Positions 43,233 to 54,021 are shown, counted from the first letter of the stretch. The stretch: 64,000 nucleotides of DNA from Geomonas oryzae (GCF_004117875.1 NZ_RAHW01000006.1:124001-188000), one strand, 5' to 3'. The notes: a model not told the origin generated them from the letters alone. Made by a program: numbers and translations.

Positions 43233-46200
43233 ATGAGACGAGCCGCTGCGGCAGAGCGAAACAAAGCCAACGTGTCGATACTCCTGGCCCTCATCTTTTT
43301 ACTTCTCCATCCCGGTGTCGTGCGCGCCATGAACCCGTATCTGGATGGTTTCAACATCTACCACGGCGGTACCGTCGCCATCGACGGCTCGGTGCACGCC
43401 GTCGCCGTGCAGGGCTCCGACGGCAAGATCGTCATCGGCGGCGATTTCACCCTGACCGGCGGCACCCCGGAAGTGACCCTCCGGCACCTCGCACGTCTAA
43501 ACCCGGATGGGACCCTCGACAGCTCCTTTACTCCCCCCGTCCTGGACGGCCCGGTGCACGCAGTCGCACTGCAGCCCGATCCCGCTCTCCCGGCCGGGCC
43601 GGAACTCGTGCTGATCGGCGGCGCCTTCACCAGCGCCGGCGGGGTGACGAGAAAGGGGATCGCCCGGCTTTCCGGCGGCAACGGTGCCTTAGACGCCTTC
43701 GACCCGGTAACCGCGGCAGGCCCCGTCACGGTGCACGCCATTACCCTGCTTCCCTCGAAAACGAGCATCCTCGTCGGCGGCGTCTTCGCCGCGATAAAGG
43801 ACGGGGTGCCGACCCGGAACCTGGCCGGGATCTCGGCGGCGGGGGGCACGAGCGGGGAGCTTGACTGGCGCTATGCCGGCGGACTTGGCGACGACGCCGG
43901 TAACGCGGCTGTCTACGCCGTCGTGCTGCAGGACGGGGCGGTCGTGGTCGGCGGCGAGTTCGTCACCCCCGGCTCGGCCAACGTGGCGCGCTTCACGCCG
44001 CAAGGGGACTACGACGGCTCCTTTGCCCCGCCGACGCCTGGTGGCGTGGTGCGGGCGCTGGCGGTGCAGGTGGACGGCAAGGTTCTCGTCGGAGGGGATT
44101 TCTACGGTGGTGCGCTCGCGCGCAATTACTTGGCGCGGCTTATGCCGGACGGGTCCCCGGACGTTTTCGACGCCGCGATCGACACGACCCCGGGGGGGCT
44201 GGTCTCCGCCATCGCGCTGCAGCCCGACGGCAGGATCGCGGCGGCGGGGCGCTTCACCGTCGGACCGGAGGCGGCAAAACGCGCGAACCTTGCCCGCTTC
44301 GGCATGGATGGGAGCCTCGACCCCGCTACATATCCGGCGCCCGACGCGACGGTCCTTTCCCTGGTACTGGCGGGGGACGGCAAGCTTCTTGCCGGCGGGG
44401 AGTTCACCATGGTCGGCACCGTCTCCCGCACCGCCCTGGCCCGCTTTTACCAGACCGGCGTGCTCGACGACGACATCCCGCAGATCGTGCAGGACGACAA
44501 CATTGTGTTGAGGGCGACACAGCGTCCCGACGGCCGCACCTTCATCACCGGGTATTTCGAGGACGTGCTGGGGGAGCCGGTCTCCTTCACCGCCGGTCTC
44601 ACCAGCGACTGGTCCTTCGACTACGATTTCGGCCCCATAGAGGTCACCAGGCGCATCTTGAGCATCGCCAACATCCCGGACCGGGGTCTTCTGCTCGGCG
44701 GCGATTTCTTCTTCGTAAACTGGGAGCTGCAGCACAACCTGATGCTCGTGGACGATGCAGGTGCGCCGGTTCCCGACTTCAACGCCAAGGTGGAGTCCTA
44801 CCTGAGCGAGGCGTGGGGGGTGATCTCCTCAATCGTTCAGCCGGCTGGAGGGCCGCTCGGCGAGAGGGGGATGTTCTACACCGGCGGAGACGCCTCGTTT
44901 GATTCTCCCTGGCGCTATCTTGGCCGTTACCTGGAGACCGGCGAGCGAGACGAGCGCTTCGTCCCCGCTCCGGAACTCGACAACCCGGTAACGGTCCTCG
45001 CCATGCAGCACGATGATCTCGTCCTGGTCGGGACCGAACATGGAAAGCTCCTGAGGCTCCTTCCCTCCGGCGCCCTGGACCCCGCATGGAACGGCGGCGC
45101 CCCCCTGGTGTTCCCCGGTTGGGTCCATGCTCTCACCGTGCTTGCCGACGGCAGGATCCTGGTCGTCGGCGACCTTCAGTACCCCGGTTCCGTGACGGAC
45201 CAGGCCACCGGACAGACCGAGCCGGTCAAGAGAAACATCCTGCTGCTTCACGAAGATGGCGCCGTGGACGAGAGCTTCGTCCTGGCGACCGATTCCACCG
45301 ACACCTATTATTCTCCAACCATCCTTGGCGCCTCCGTGGAGACCGACGGGGCGGTCATCATCTTCGGCGCTTTCGACCAGGTGCTGGACGGCTTCGGGAC
45401 CAGGCTCGACCGACGCTATGCGGCGCGGATTCTGGCCGACGGCCGTGTCGACCCGGATTTCGACCTTGGGCTCGCCAAGCCGCCGTCGATGGTTCAGGAC
45501 GAGGTGAAGGTGGCTGCCCTGCAGCCGGACGGCAAGATCCTTCTCGGCGGCAACTTCAACAACTTCGGGGCGAGGAGCAAGCTCGCCCGTCTGTACAACG
45601 GCTGGAGTACGGACGATCTGTCGGTCGCTGCAGACGGAGCTTCCGTCACCTGGCTCCGCTCCGGGAGATCTTCCGAACTTTGGCGGGTATGGTTCGAGCA
45701 CTCCGCCGACGGCGTCAACTGGGAGTTTCTCGGGCACGGCGCCAGGATCCCGGGCGGGTGGCGGCTTGACGTTCTCGACCCCGAACGGTTGGGGGTGAAC
45801 GCGAATCACTACGTCCGCGCCAGGGGATTTACCGCAGGGGACGCGGGCAGTGCCGGTTCGCTTGTGGAGTCGGTCCGGCTCTACCACCTGAAGCGGACGA
45901 AAATCAAGGTGACGGTTACCGCAGCCCCCGCGGTGAAGACCTACGGCGATGCCGACCCTCCGCTCACCTACACCTTCACGCCGGAGTTGCAGGCGGGGGA
46001 CGGTTTCACCGGCGCCCTCTCACGCACGGCAGGAGAGGACGTCGGCAGCTACCCCATCACTCAGGGGACGCTCGCCCTTGGGGACGGCTATGAGCTCGCC
46101 TTCATCGGAGCGTCTCTGACTGTCGGCCAGAGGGGGCTCGTCATTAAAGCGGACGACTTAACGAAGACAGCCGGACAGGAAAACCCGGCGCTTACCGCCG

Positions 46201-48377
46201 GTTTCACCGGACTTGCCCCCCGGGACACCCCGGCAAGCCTCGGCGGCGCTCCACTGCTTGCCACCTCCGTCGATGCCTCCACCCCGAAGGGGAGCTACCC
46301 GATACGCGTATCTTTGGGGAGCATCACCAGCGCGAACTACCAGTACAGCTTCGCGGACGGCACCCTCACCGTGACGGGCAAGACCCAGAGCATCACCCCA
46401 CCCGTGCCGGTGACGATGACCTACGGCGACCCTCCCGTCGCCGCGGGGGGAAGTTCAAACAGCGGGTTGCCTCTTGTCTACGCGAGCTCCGACCCGACGG
46501 TGGCAACCGTTGTGGACGGCGAGATCCGCCCAGGTACAGCCGGAAGCACCGTGATTATCATCTCGCAGCCCGGCGATGATTTTTGGGATCCTGCGCCTCC
46601 CGTCACGGTCCCGTGCACGGTTGTCAAGGCGCGGCTGACGGTGGTCGCGGAGGACAAGTCGCGTGCCTACCTGACCCCCAACCCCGAGCTCACCATGCTC
46701 TACCGCGGCTTCGTAAAAGGAGAGGGTAGCTCCGTCCTCTCCGGAACCCCGACGCTTTCCACCACGGCCGACCTGACCAGTCCGGTCGGGAGTTATCCGA
46801 TCCTGGTCGGTGTGGGGACGCTGCAGGCGACGAACTACAGCATCGCGGCGGTGAACGGGACGCTCAACGTGTTCAGGTCCTGTCAGGAGATCACCTTCCC
46901 CGCCATCCCCGAGCGGACTTTCGGCGATCCACCCTTCGAGATCGTGGCCTCGGCCTGCAGCGGCCTCCCGCTCACCTTCCGAAGTTCCGATCCGGCGGTG
47001 GCCCGCGTCGACGGGAACGTCCTCACCATCACCGGGGCTGGTAGTGCGGTGATCACGGCCTCGCAGGCGGGAAGCGGGGACCTCGAGACGGCGCCTGAGA
47101 AGACGCAGCCCTTCGTCGTGCACCGAACCGGACAGCAGGTGACCTTCAGCTCTCCGGCGCAGAAGGTGGTGGGGGATCCCCCCTTCGACCTCGAGGGGAG
47201 CGCGACGAGCGGGCTTTCCGTCAGCTTCCAGAGCTCCGACCCTATGGTCGCCAAGGTCTCGGGTAGCACGGTGACCATCGTCGGAGCGGGGACCACCGTG
47301 CTCAGCGCGCTCCAGCCCGGCAACGGCAATTACCTTGCCGCGGCGCCGGTGTCGAGGGCGCTCACCGTCGCAGCCGAAGGGACCCCGCCGGAGCTCTCCC
47401 TATCCACGCTGAGTTCGGGGGGCTTCACCTCGAACCCGGTCGTGAACCTTCTGGGGCGCGCATACGACGCCTCGGGTATTGCGAGCCTCACCGTGCAGGG
47501 AATCGACCGGACCGCCGACGCCACACTTTTCAGCTCGGCCGTAGTCCTCTCCGAGGGGACGAACAGCGTGAGCGTCGCCGCCCGTGACGGTTCCGGCAAT
47601 CTGACCACGCATACCTTCAGCATCACCCTGGACCCGCTCGCCCCCAAGCTTGAAGTCACCGTCCCGGCGGACGACAGCGTCACCGAGGCCGCCTCCCTCT
47701 CGATTCTGGGCACCGTCCCGGCCGGGAGCACGGTTGCCATGACCGTGAACGGGGAGGGGGGGCAGCTTCTCGCCGTCACCGACGGTGTCTTCTCGGCGAC
47801 CGCGGCGCTTTCGCCCGGCGTGAACACGCTTGAATTCACCGCCGAGCGGGAGGGGAGAAGTTCCCGCGTCAAACGCAGCGTCACGTCCGCCGCAAACGGC
47901 CCCTCGGTAGCCATCACCGCGCCGCCGCAGGATATGAGGACCGAGGCGGCGTCGGTGGTGCTCAGGGGCAGTTGCGGCGCCTCTGCGGAGGGGGGCGTCA
48001 CCCTAGCCGTGAACGGGACGACCTCGCCTTTGGTGCTGTCGGCCGGGCTCTTCGAACGGGAGATCCCCCTGCACCCGGGCGAGAACCGGGTGACCGTCGA
48101 GGCGCGAAGCGCGGCGGGGGAGGTGAGCGTCGCGCAGCGCAACCTGATAAGGGTGGAGCGGATCGCCGGCGACTTAAACGGCGACGGGAGGGTCGACCTC
48201 GTTGATGCGGCACGCCTGCTCAGGGTCTCCCTCGGTGAGGAAGAGGCTTCCGCCGAGGTCATGGCCCACGGCGACCTTGCGCCTTTGGCGGACGGCGTGC
48301 CCAAGCCGGACGGCATCATCGACGTGGGTGACGTCCTCGTGCTTTTGCGCAGGATCGTCGGTCTCGCCTTTTTCTAG
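43233..48377 (+). CDS. Large secreted repeat protein: delta-60 propeller repeats, MBG and Ig-like domains, C-terminal dockerin
   Basis: A 1714-residue protein with a signal peptide (NVSILLALIFLLLHPGVVRA). Residues ~45-880 are ~55-60-residue 'delta-60' units of the type AVAVQGSDGKIVIGGDFT...LARLNPDGTLD, forming propeller blades. Residues ~890-1250 hold MBG/Ig-like domains (VKTYGDADPPLTYTFTPEL, YGDPPVAAGGSSNSGLPLVY, FGDPPFEIVASACSGLPLTF). Two or three beta-sandwich repeats follow (ISITLDPLAPKLEVTVPADD). The end is a dockerin: GDLNGDGRVDLVDAARLLRV and GIIDVGDVLVLLRRIVGL with Ca-binding DLNGDGRVD. The start is two bases after the PilY1 stop with GGAG ten bases upstream, so it is translationally linked to PilY1. 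It may bind PilY1 or a cohesin-bearing lipoprotein; none is proven. Confidence 0.85.
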   Translation: MRRAAAAERNKANVSILLALIFLLLHPGVVRAMNPYLDGFNIYHGGTVAIDGSVHAVAVQGSDGKIVIGGDFTLTGGTPEVTLRHLARLNPDGTLDSSFTPPVLDGPVHAVALQPDPALPAGPELVLIGGAFTSAGGVTRKGIARLSGGNGALDAFDPVTAAGPVTVHAITLLPSKTSILVGGVFAAIKDGVPTRNLAGISAAGGTSGELDWRYAGGLGDDAGNAAVYAVVLQDGAVVVGGEFVTPGSANVARFTPQGDYDGSFAPPTPGGVVRALAVQVDGKVLVGGDFYGGALARNYLARLMPDGSPDVFDAAIDTTPGGLVSAIALQPDGRIAAAGRFTVGPEAAKRANLARFGMDGSLDPATYPAPDATVLSLVLAGDGKLLAGGEFTMVGTVSRTALARFYQTGVLDDDIPQIVQDDNIVLRATQRPDGRTFITGYFEDVLGEPVSFTAGLTSDWSFDYDFGPIEVTRRILSIANIPDRGLLLGGDFFFVNWELQHNLMLVDDAGAPVPDFNAKVESYLSEAWGVISSIVQPAGGPLGERGMFYTGGDASFDSPWRYLGRYLETGERDERFVPAPELDNPVTVLAMQHDDLVLVGTEHGKLLRLLPSGALDPAWNGGAPLVFPGWVHALTVLADGRILVVGDLQYPGSVTDQATGQTEPVKRNILLLHEDGAVDESFVLATDSTDTYYSPTILGASVETDGAVIIFGAFDQVLDGFGTRLDRRYAARILADGRVDPDFDLGLAKPPSMVQDEVKVAALQPDGKILLGGNFNNFGARSKLARLYNGWSTDDLSVAADGASVTWLRSGRSSELWRVWFEHSADGVNWEFLGHGARIPGGWRLDVLDPERLGVNANHYVRARGFTAGDAGSAGSLVESVRLYHLKRTKIKVTVTAAPAVKTYGDADPPLTYTFTPELQAGDGFTGALSRTAGEDVGSYPITQGTLALGDGYELAFIGASLTVGQRGLVIKADDLTKTAGQENPALTAGFTGLAPRDTPASLGGAPLLATSVDASTPKGSYPIRVSLGSITSANYQYSFADGTLTVTGKTQSITPPVPVTMTYGDPPVAAGGSSNSGLPLVYASSDPTVATVVDGEIRPGTAGSTVIIISQPGDDFWDPAPPVTVPCTVVKARLTVVAEDKSRAYLTPNPELTMLYRGFVKGEGSSVLSGTPTLSTTADLTSPVGSYPILVGVGTLQATNYSIAAVNGTLNVFRSCQEITFPAIPERTFGDPPFEIVASACSGLPLTFRSSDPAVARVDGNVLTITGAGSAVITASQAGSGDLETAPEKTQPFVVHRTGQQVTFSSPAQKVVGDPPFDLEGSATSGLSVSFQSSDPMVAKVSGSTVTIVGAGTTVLSALQPGNGNYLAAAPVSRALTVAAEGTPPELSLSTLSSGGFTSNPVVNLLGRAYDASGIASLTVQGIDRTADATLFSSAVVLSEGTNSVSVAARDGSGNLTTHTFSITLDPLAPKLEVTVPADDSVTEAASLSILGTVPAGSTVAMTVNGEGGQLLAVTDGVFSATAALSPGVNTLEFTAEREGRSSRVKRSVTSAANGPSVAITAPPQDMRTEAASVVLRGSCGASAEGGVTLAVNGTTSPLVLSAGLFEREIPLHPGENRVTVEARSAAGEVSVAQRNLIRVERIAGDLNGDGRVDLVDAARLLRVSLGEEEASAEVMAHGDLAPLADGVPKPDGIIDVGDVLVLLRRIVGLAFF

Positions 48378-48444
48378 GATTTTTCTTGCCTTCGGCGCTC
48401 CGAAATCGTATAGACGTCGCTAACGTCTGGAAAAGGAGCGGCTC

Positions 48445-49926
48445 ATGAAACAGAGTTGGTGGTCCATCGCAACCGGTTGCATCTTCGCGGTCCTGAGCCT
48501 TGCCGGGTGCGGCTCGCGGATGGAGCTTCCCCGGCATATCGGCGCGAGCCTTGACGGTATCGCTTCCGCAACCGACAGCGGGCAGCTCCTCTACGTGGAC
48601 CCCGGCACGCCCGGGCGCCCGCAGGCGTTTTTGTACCCCGTGCAGCACGCTTTGACGGGATGGGAGCAGGCCCTCCCCGCGGTAGCGGTGAACCTCGGCA
48701 GAAACGGGACGGCTCCCCCTTTCGAGAAGCGCGAGGGGGACGGCCGCACCCCTTCGGGCATCTTCCCGCTCACCCGCGCCTTCGGCTCGGCACCCGCCCC
48801 GAACGGGAGCTTCCCGTACCGGCAGGTCGACGCGCAGGACCTCTGGGTTGACGACGCACAGTCCCCCGACTACAACCGCTGGGTGGTGCGAGGCGCGACG
48901 AAGGCCTCCTCTTTCGAGGAGCTTTTGCGCCCCGATCCCCTTTACCGCTACGCGATAGCCGTCGACTACAACAGCGAGCCCGTGGTGCGGGGTATGGGTA
49001 GCGCCATCTTCATCCACGTCGAACGCGCCCCCGGCGCAGGCACCGCCGGATGCGTCTCCATGCCTGAGGCGGACCTGGTGCAGTTGATGCAGTGGCTTGA
49101 TCCGGCAAAAAGGCCGCAGGTGGTGATAGGCACCCCATCAGCCGTTGCGGTCGCGACCGAAGGGGTGAAAAGCGTGCTCCCCGCCGACCTTCCCCCCGTT
49201 TTGAAGAAGCGGCTCCCGGAGGGGGCGCGCCTCCTGGCGCTCAGGCAGGGAAGCGGCTTCTTCGCCGCCGCCGTTGCCCTCCCGCCGGAGGTCTCGGCAC
49301 GGATGCAGGAAAAAGGGGCATGGCGTCCGGAGTGTCCGGTTCCCCTGCAGGATCTGGTCTACCTGGTCACCTCCTACTGGGGGTTCGACGGGGCGCGCCA
49401 TTACGGCGAGCTCGTGGTGCACCAGGCGCTCGCCGCCTTTTTCATGGACGCGCTGCAGCACGGCTACAACGGCCGTTTCCCGATCGAGAGGATGGAGCTC
49501 ATCGACGCTTTCGACGCCGACGATTTCCGCTCCATGGCCGCCAACAACAGCTCCGCGTTCAACTGCCGCGAGGTCCCGGGGAGGCCCGGGGTCTTCTCGC
49601 GGCACAGTTACGGCGCGGCGCTCGACATAAACCCGCTGCAAAACCCCTATCTCATGCTGGAAGAGGCGGGAAGGGAAAAGGGCGCCCGGGTCGATGGGGG
49701 CGCCGCGGCGCTCGAGTTCTGCCTCGGCAACCCCGCCTTATGCCGCGTTCTTCCCGCCGCCTCGGCCCCCTATCTCGCACGCAACGAGCGCCTGCCAGGC
49801 ATGTTGCAGCCGGGAGACCCGCTCTTGGCCGCTTTCAAAGAACGCGGCTTCACCTGGGGGGGAAGCTGGCGTTTCCCCGACTACCAGCACATCGAGTTCG
49901 ACCCCGCGAAGCTCTCCCCGCCGTAA
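48445..49926 (+). CDS. Lipoprotein fusing L,D-transpeptidase (YkuD) and M15 D-Ala-D-Ala carboxypeptidase-like domains
   Basis: The 493-residue protein has a lipobox (VLSLAGC, lipid on C22). Residues ~45-230 are a YafK/YkuD-type L,D-transpeptidase with catalytic H191 and C203 in HVERAPGAGTAGCVS. Residues ~290-493 are an M15 (VanY-like) zinc peptidase: H387 and D394 in SRHSYGAALDINP, and H482 in YQHIEFD. It would thus both form L,D links (or attach proteins) and trim peptidoglycan stems, anchored in a membrane facing the wall. Each domain is known alone; the single-chain pairing is uncommon. GGAG lies eight bases before the ATG. It follows the repeat protein by 67 bp and may share its transcript. 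Confidence 0.88.
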   Translation: MKQSWWSIATGCIFAVLSLAGCGSRMELPRHIGASLDGIASATDSGQLLYVDPGTPGRPQAFLYPVQHALTGWEQALPAVAVNLGRNGTAPPFEKREGDGRTPSGIFPLTRAFGSAPAPNGSFPYRQVDAQDLWVDDAQSPDYNRWVVRGATKASSFEELLRPDPLYRYAIAVDYNSEPVVRGMGSAIFIHVERAPGAGTAGCVSMPEADLVQLMQWLDPAKRPQVVIGTPSAVAVATEGVKSVLPADLPPVLKKRLPEGARLLALRQGSGFFAAAVALPPEVSARMQEKGAWRPECPVPLQDLVYLVTSYWGFDGARHYGELVVHQALAAFFMDALQHGYNGRFPIERMELIDAFDADDFRSMAANNSSAFNCREVPGRPGVFSRHSYGAALDINPLQNPYLMLEEAGREKGARVDGGAAALEFCLGNPALCRVLPAASAPYLARNERLPGMLQPGDPLLAAFKERGFTWGGSWRFPDYQHIEFDPAKLSPP

Positions 49927-49984
49927 CCTAATATCTAATTTCCCGATCAGGCTACTGCCCCCGCTACGATGTCCGGTAAGAGTG

Positions 49985-50022
49985 CCCCCTCCCCCCGGAG
50001 GGGGGAGGCTGGGAGGGGGGAA
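49985..50022. repeat. GC-rich palindromic repeat
   Basis: CCCCCTCCCCCCGGAGGGGG followed by GAGGCTGGGAGGGGGGAAGG, the same type as at 17360-17450. The 248-bp gap 49927-50174 has no gene. Confidence 0.7.
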
Positions 50023-50174
50023 GGCAGTCCAGGGAACCAAATCAGTCCCTGGGCTTCTCTCCCGCCGCCTGCCTTTCCGCCCGATTTCCTCTTGTATACC
50101 GATGTTCCCTATTTTTTCACTAAGGTTTTTCCCTCGCCCCGTCGATACGCCGATAAAAATCCCGGAGGTGTTTA

Positions 50175-50930
50175 ATGAAGAAGATGCTTAAGGCGACGGT
50201 GTGCGGTTTGGTGGTGTTGGCTGCGGCGGCAGCCTACGGGGAGGAGATCAAGGTGGGGGGCGGTGGCGCCTCCATGGCCGCGGTCTTCACCCCGGTGAAG
50301 GCCCCCTTCGAGAAGGCGACCGGCGACACCCTGATGGTGCTGCAGTCCACGCCGAAGGACGGTCTCGTCGATCTCCTGAACGGCAAGCTCGACATCGCCG
50401 CCGGCGCCGTTCCGCTCGAGTCGATGGTCAGCGGGGCCGAGAAGGACGGGGTCAAGGTGGACCGTGCCCGCCTCGTGGTGACCCAGGTTGCGGTGAACCG
50501 TACCGTGATCTTCGTTCACCCCTCGAACAAGGTGGCGCAGCTCTCCAAGGAACAGCTAAAGGGGATCTTCACCGGGAAGATCACCAACTGGAAAGAGGTC
50601 GGCGGTGACGACAAGGACATCATCGTCGTATGGGGCAAGGCAACGCCGGGTCAGAACGCCCAGTTCAAAAAGGAGATCCTTGACGGCGCCGAGGTCGCCA
50701 AGGACATCCTGGACACCACCAACTACGCAAAGATCAAGGAGAGCGTGGCAGCCACCCCCGAGGCGGTCGGCATCGACCCGCACGGCTTGGCCGATGCGAC
50801 GGTGAAGGTGGTGGAAAGCCCGGTGCTCACCATGCCGATCATCGCCATCACCAACGGCAAGCCCTCGGCAAAGGCACAGAAGGTTTTCGACTACATGAAG
50901 GGCGACGGACAAAGTTACGTGAAGAAATAG
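50175..50930 (+). CDS. PstS-family periplasmic binding protein
   Basis: A 251-residue protein with a signal peptide ([20 protein letters not shown], cut near AYG). The mature part is a short type II binding protein of the phosphate PstS class: [56 protein letters not shown], and [18 protein letters not shown], which is the signature of the family. No pst transporter genes follow; instead a chemoreceptor gene starts 37 bp downstream, so this protein may present its ligand to that receptor or sense it for another purpose. GGAGG lies seven bases before the ATG. Confidence 0.88.
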   Translation: MKKMLKATVCGLVVLAAAAAYGEEIKVGGGGASMAAVFTPVKAPFEKATGDTLMVLQSTPKDGLVDLLNGKLDIAAGAVPLESMVSGAEKDGVKVDRARLVVTQVAVNRTVIFVHPSNKVAQLSKEQLKGIFTGKITNWKEVGGDDKDIIVVWGKATPGQNAQFKKEILDGAEVAKDILDTTNYAKIKESVAATPEAVGIDPHGLADATVKVVESPVLTMPIIAITNGKPSAKAQKVFDYMKGDGQSYVKK

Positions 50931-50967
50931 TCGCTCAGGCCTTCAGACAGAGAAACGGTGCCTTTAC

Positions 50968-53454
50968 ATGACGATAAAGACCAAGCTTATCAGCAACGCC
51001 CTGCTCACCCTCGCCGGTATCGCCATCATCGGCGGGGTGAGCCTTTTGGGCATGAAATTCGTTCAGGGAAAGCTCTTCATTCTGACCGAGCGCTCCACCC
51101 CGTTTCAGCTAAAGACCATCGAGATGCAGCGCTCGCTGCAGGAGCACACGGCAAATCTCGCCGAGGTGGCCTTCGCCTCGGACGTGAACGCCCTGGCCGC
51201 CGCACGCAGCTCAGCCGAGCGGACCCTCTCCGATCTGCACAAGGTGAGCGGCGAACTCGCGATCCTGAAGGGAGGGGAGGGGGGGGACGGCGCCAGCGGC
51301 GAGGTGGAGCGGCTGCAAAGCCTCACCTCAGAGATGCTCGCCACCACGCAGGCGCGGCTAAAGGCCGAGGATGGGGCGCGCCAGGCCGACCTCGCGATGA
51401 AGCGTGAGCTCCAGGAGATCACGCGGAAGCTCTCCGATCTCGACGTCACCATCCAGAAGCGTCAGAAGAGCTCGGCCCGGCAGCTTTCGGCCTCCAGCGG
51501 TTCGGCAAGCGACATCACCCAGAAACTCATGAGTCTCACCACGGCGCGGGACTACCTGAAGGACGCGAACTTCGCCCTGTCCGAGCTCTTGAAGGCCAAC
51601 GGCAAGAAGGGGGTGATCATCGCCCGCGGCAAACTAGACGCGGCGCTTAACGAGTTCGGCAAGAACCGTCTGGTCGCCGCAGGCGACGCAAGCGTCAGGG
51701 TCCCAGCCGAAATGGCGGCGGAGGCGCGCCGGATGGTCACCTCCCCACAGGGGCTCCTGGAACTGAAGGGAGCGGTGCTCGCCAAGGGAGGTGAGCCCTC
51801 GCCCGAGTACGAGCAGATGGCGCAGAACGTATCGGCGAAGCTCTCCGGTGCGGTGATCGAGATCGAGCAGTCGGTCACGTTGGCGACCGGTAAGTACCAG
51901 CAGGAAAGCCGCAGCCATGATGACTCGCTTAAAGGGTCGAACCTGGCGGGGGACATCCTTGCCCTGAACGGCACCCTCCTGTCGCTCGGGCTCGATATCA
52001 AGAGCGACATCAGGGAGCTCTTCGCGGCACGGACCAAGGAGGAGATCGCCCAGGTCACCGGGGAGCTCCAGGCGCGGTTCGCGGCGGCCGAGGGGATCGT
52101 GAAGCGCATGGCGGCGCAGCTTGGGAGCCGCAGCCCCGAGCTCGGCGTCCTGCGGGGGGTGCAGGCGAACCTTGCCGGCATCAAGGGGCAGCTTCTCTCC
52201 AAGGAGGGGGCCGTGGCGAAGCTGCAGCAGGTGGTAGAGGTGCGCAGCCAGGCGGGCGCGCTGAACCTGAAGCTCAAGGAACTGGTGGCACAGCAAAACG
52301 AGCGGGGCAAGCAGGGGGTGACGGCGGCCCAGAGCGAACAGGAAAAGGCGGTCGCCTCGGTGAACCGCGTGGTGCAAAGTTTCGTGCTGGTGGTGGCGCT
52401 TCTCGGCGGGGCGATGATCGTCTTCAGCCTGGTGACCGGCATCCTGCTCACCCGCTCCATCACCGCGCCGATCCGCGAGCTCACAGTGCTAGCCGAGGGA
52501 TTCGGCAGCGGCGATTTCAGCGGCAAGCTCGACGCCGGGCGCAAGGACGAGTTCGGAGCCCTGGCGCTGCACTTCAACCGGACCTCTGCGAAGCTGGGCG
52601 AGATCACCGGGGCGCTTGCCGGCTCCATCGGGCGGCTTGCCGATCACTCCCGGCATCTCTCCATCACGGCCGAGGAACTGGCGCAGGGAGCCCGCGAACA
52701 GGCCATCGCTACGGAGCAGTCGGCGGACGCGGTAGGCCAGATATCGCAGAGCATCAACGAGGTGGCGGGAAGCGCCGCCCAGGCGTCCGAGGCGTCCCAG
52801 CAGGTGCTCACGACCGCACAAGAGGGGGGCGAGATCGTCGCCGGGACCGCCCAGGGGATGGAACAGATCGCGGGTTCGGTACGTGAGGCGGCGGCCCTCG
52901 TGCACAACTTGGGTGAGCGTTCGGAACAGGTCGGCTCCATCGTCGACATCATCAACGACATCGCCGACCAGACATCGCTTCTGGCGCTGAACGCCTCCAT
53001 CGAGGCGGCCCGGGCCGGGGAGATGGGGCAGGGGTTCGCCGTGGTGGCGGACGAGGTGCGCAAGCTCGCCACGCGCACCACCGAGGCGACCACGGAGATC
53101 GCCGCCATGATCCGCGAGATCCAGGACGGGACCTCGCGCACCGTGTGCGCCATGCGCTCGGGAAACGAGAACGTCGCGGAAGGGGTGCGCCGCGCAGGCG
53201 AGGCGAGCCGCTCGCTCAAGGAGATCCTGGCCGCCTCGAACCGCGGTGCCGAGATGGCGGAGCGGATCGCGGCCGCGGCCGAGCAGCAATCGACCGCAAT
53301 GGTGGAGATATCCGCCAACGTCGACGGCATGGCCGACATCACCAGGAGGTCGGAGCGCTCCACCGATAAGGTGAGGCGTGCCTCGGCGGAACTGCGTCAG
53401 ATCGCAGAAGAACTTTCCGGTATGGCAGCCTGGTTCCGCTGCAAGGCGGCGTAA
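50968..53454 (+). CDS. Methyl-accepting chemotaxis protein
   Basis: An 828-residue chemoreceptor: one N-terminal membrane helix (about 9-30), a long helical periplasmic region (~30-465, heptad-like, rich in Ala, Lys and Glu), a second membrane helix ([20 protein letters not shown] region, ~468-495), HAMP, and the cytoplasmic coiled coil with the conserved tip [31 protein letters not shown]. No C-terminal CheR-tether pentapeptide is seen (the protein ends WFRCKAA). The large periplasmic region is unlike small four-helix sensors. Its gene is directly behind a PstS-like gene, so the two may form a sensing pair. The ribosome-binding site is weak. Confidence 0.92.
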   Translation: MTIKTKLISNALLTLAGIAIIGGVSLLGMKFVQGKLFILTERSTPFQLKTIEMQRSLQEHTANLAEVAFASDVNALAAARSSAERTLSDLHKVSGELAILKGGEGGDGASGEVERLQSLTSEMLATTQARLKAEDGARQADLAMKRELQEITRKLSDLDVTIQKRQKSSARQLSASSGSASDITQKLMSLTTARDYLKDANFALSELLKANGKKGVIIARGKLDAALNEFGKNRLVAAGDASVRVPAEMAAEARRMVTSPQGLLELKGAVLAKGGEPSPEYEQMAQNVSAKLSGAVIEIEQSVTLATGKYQQESRSHDDSLKGSNLAGDILALNGTLLSLGLDIKSDIRELFAARTKEEIAQVTGELQARFAAAEGIVKRMAAQLGSRSPELGVLRGVQANLAGIKGQLLSKEGAVAKLQQVVEVRSQAGALNLKLKELVAQQNERGKQGVTAAQSEQEKAVASVNRVVQSFVLVVALLGGAMIVFSLVTGILLTRSITAPIRELTVLAEGFGSGDFSGKLDAGRKDEFGALALHFNRTSAKLGEITGALAGSIGRLADHSRHLSITAEELAQGAREQAIATEQSADAVGQISQSINEVAGSAAQASEASQQVLTTAQEGGEIVAGTAQGMEQIAGSVREAAALVHNLGERSEQVGSIVDIINDIADQTSLLALNASIEAARAGEMGQGFAVVADEVRKLATRTTEATTEIAAMIREIQDGTSRTVCAMRSGNENVAEGVRRAGEASRSLKEILAASNRGAEMAERIAAAAEQQSTAMVEISANVDGMADITRRSERSTDKVRRASAELRQIAEELSGMAAWFRCKAA

Positions 53455-53502
53455 CGGGAAGGGACGTCGGGCGGCGCCCGACGTCCGGAGGAAGAAACAG
53501 TT

Positions 53503-53534
53503 CGGCGCGTCACTTGCGTGGCGCGCCGTTTTTT
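53503..53534 (+). terminator. Rho-independent terminator after the chemoreceptor gene
   Basis: CGGCGCG (53503-53509) pairs with CGCGCCG (53522-53528), followed by six T residues. A perfect GGACGTCGGGC/GCCCGACGTCC hairpin just before (53462-53486) lacks a T-run and may support it. Confidence 0.88.
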
Positions 53535-53560
53535 GTTCGTGGTCGAGAGTGGGGTGCGGA

Positions 53561-53845
53561 TCAGAGGCCGGCGCCTTCGGTAAGCATCTTCTGCGCCACG
53601 AGGCGCGTGTCCACCCGGTAGCTCCCCGCGTCGAGCTGCGCCTTGATCGCCGCTACGCGCCGGGCCTGTTCCCGGTCCAGTTCCTGCGTCGAGATGCTCG
53701 TCAGGGACGACGAGAGCTCCACCACGTCTTCCCGCTTGGCCGGTTGAGGTTGTTGCCGTTTGGCAGGGGGGCGCAGCGGGGTATCCATTCTCCCTTCCAC
53801 GGGGAGGGCCGACTTCGCCTGCTCTATCTTCGAGGTAACGTCCAT
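53561..53845 (-). CDS. flgM: FlgM-like anti-sigma-28 factor
   Basis: A 94-residue protein. The C-terminal half has the FlgM pattern: KREDVVELSSSLTSISTQEL, then REQARRVAAIKAQLDAGSYR and VDTRLVAQKMLTEG, the two helices that bind FliA. The N-terminal half is Pro/Gln/Lys-rich and likely disordered, as in known FlgM. The start at 53845 has GAAGAGGA five to six bases upstream; a GTG 22 codons earlier has no good site. FlgM holds FliA until the flagellar hook is complete and is then exported. No other flagellar gene is in the window; the neighbouring chemoreceptor could be one of the sigma-28 targets. Confidence 0.8.
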   Translation of the reverse strand: MDVTSKIEQAKSALPVEGRMDTPLRPPAKRQQPQPAKREDVVELSSSLTSISTQELDREQARRVAAIKAQLDAGSYRVDTRLVAQKMLTEGAGL

Positions 53846-54021
53846 TTTTTCCTCTTCGCTGAACTCGGTTGGGAACGTCGCATCTGTTTGAATGGTAAAC
53901 GTTTCCGACACCGAAGCCCAGTGAGTTTTCTTTCATGTCTCAGCAGTCAACCTGCCCGTCCCACCTCTCTTCGCCGCCGTCCGCACCGCCCGATCCCATC
54001 AAAAAAAGAAAAATTGGTTCA

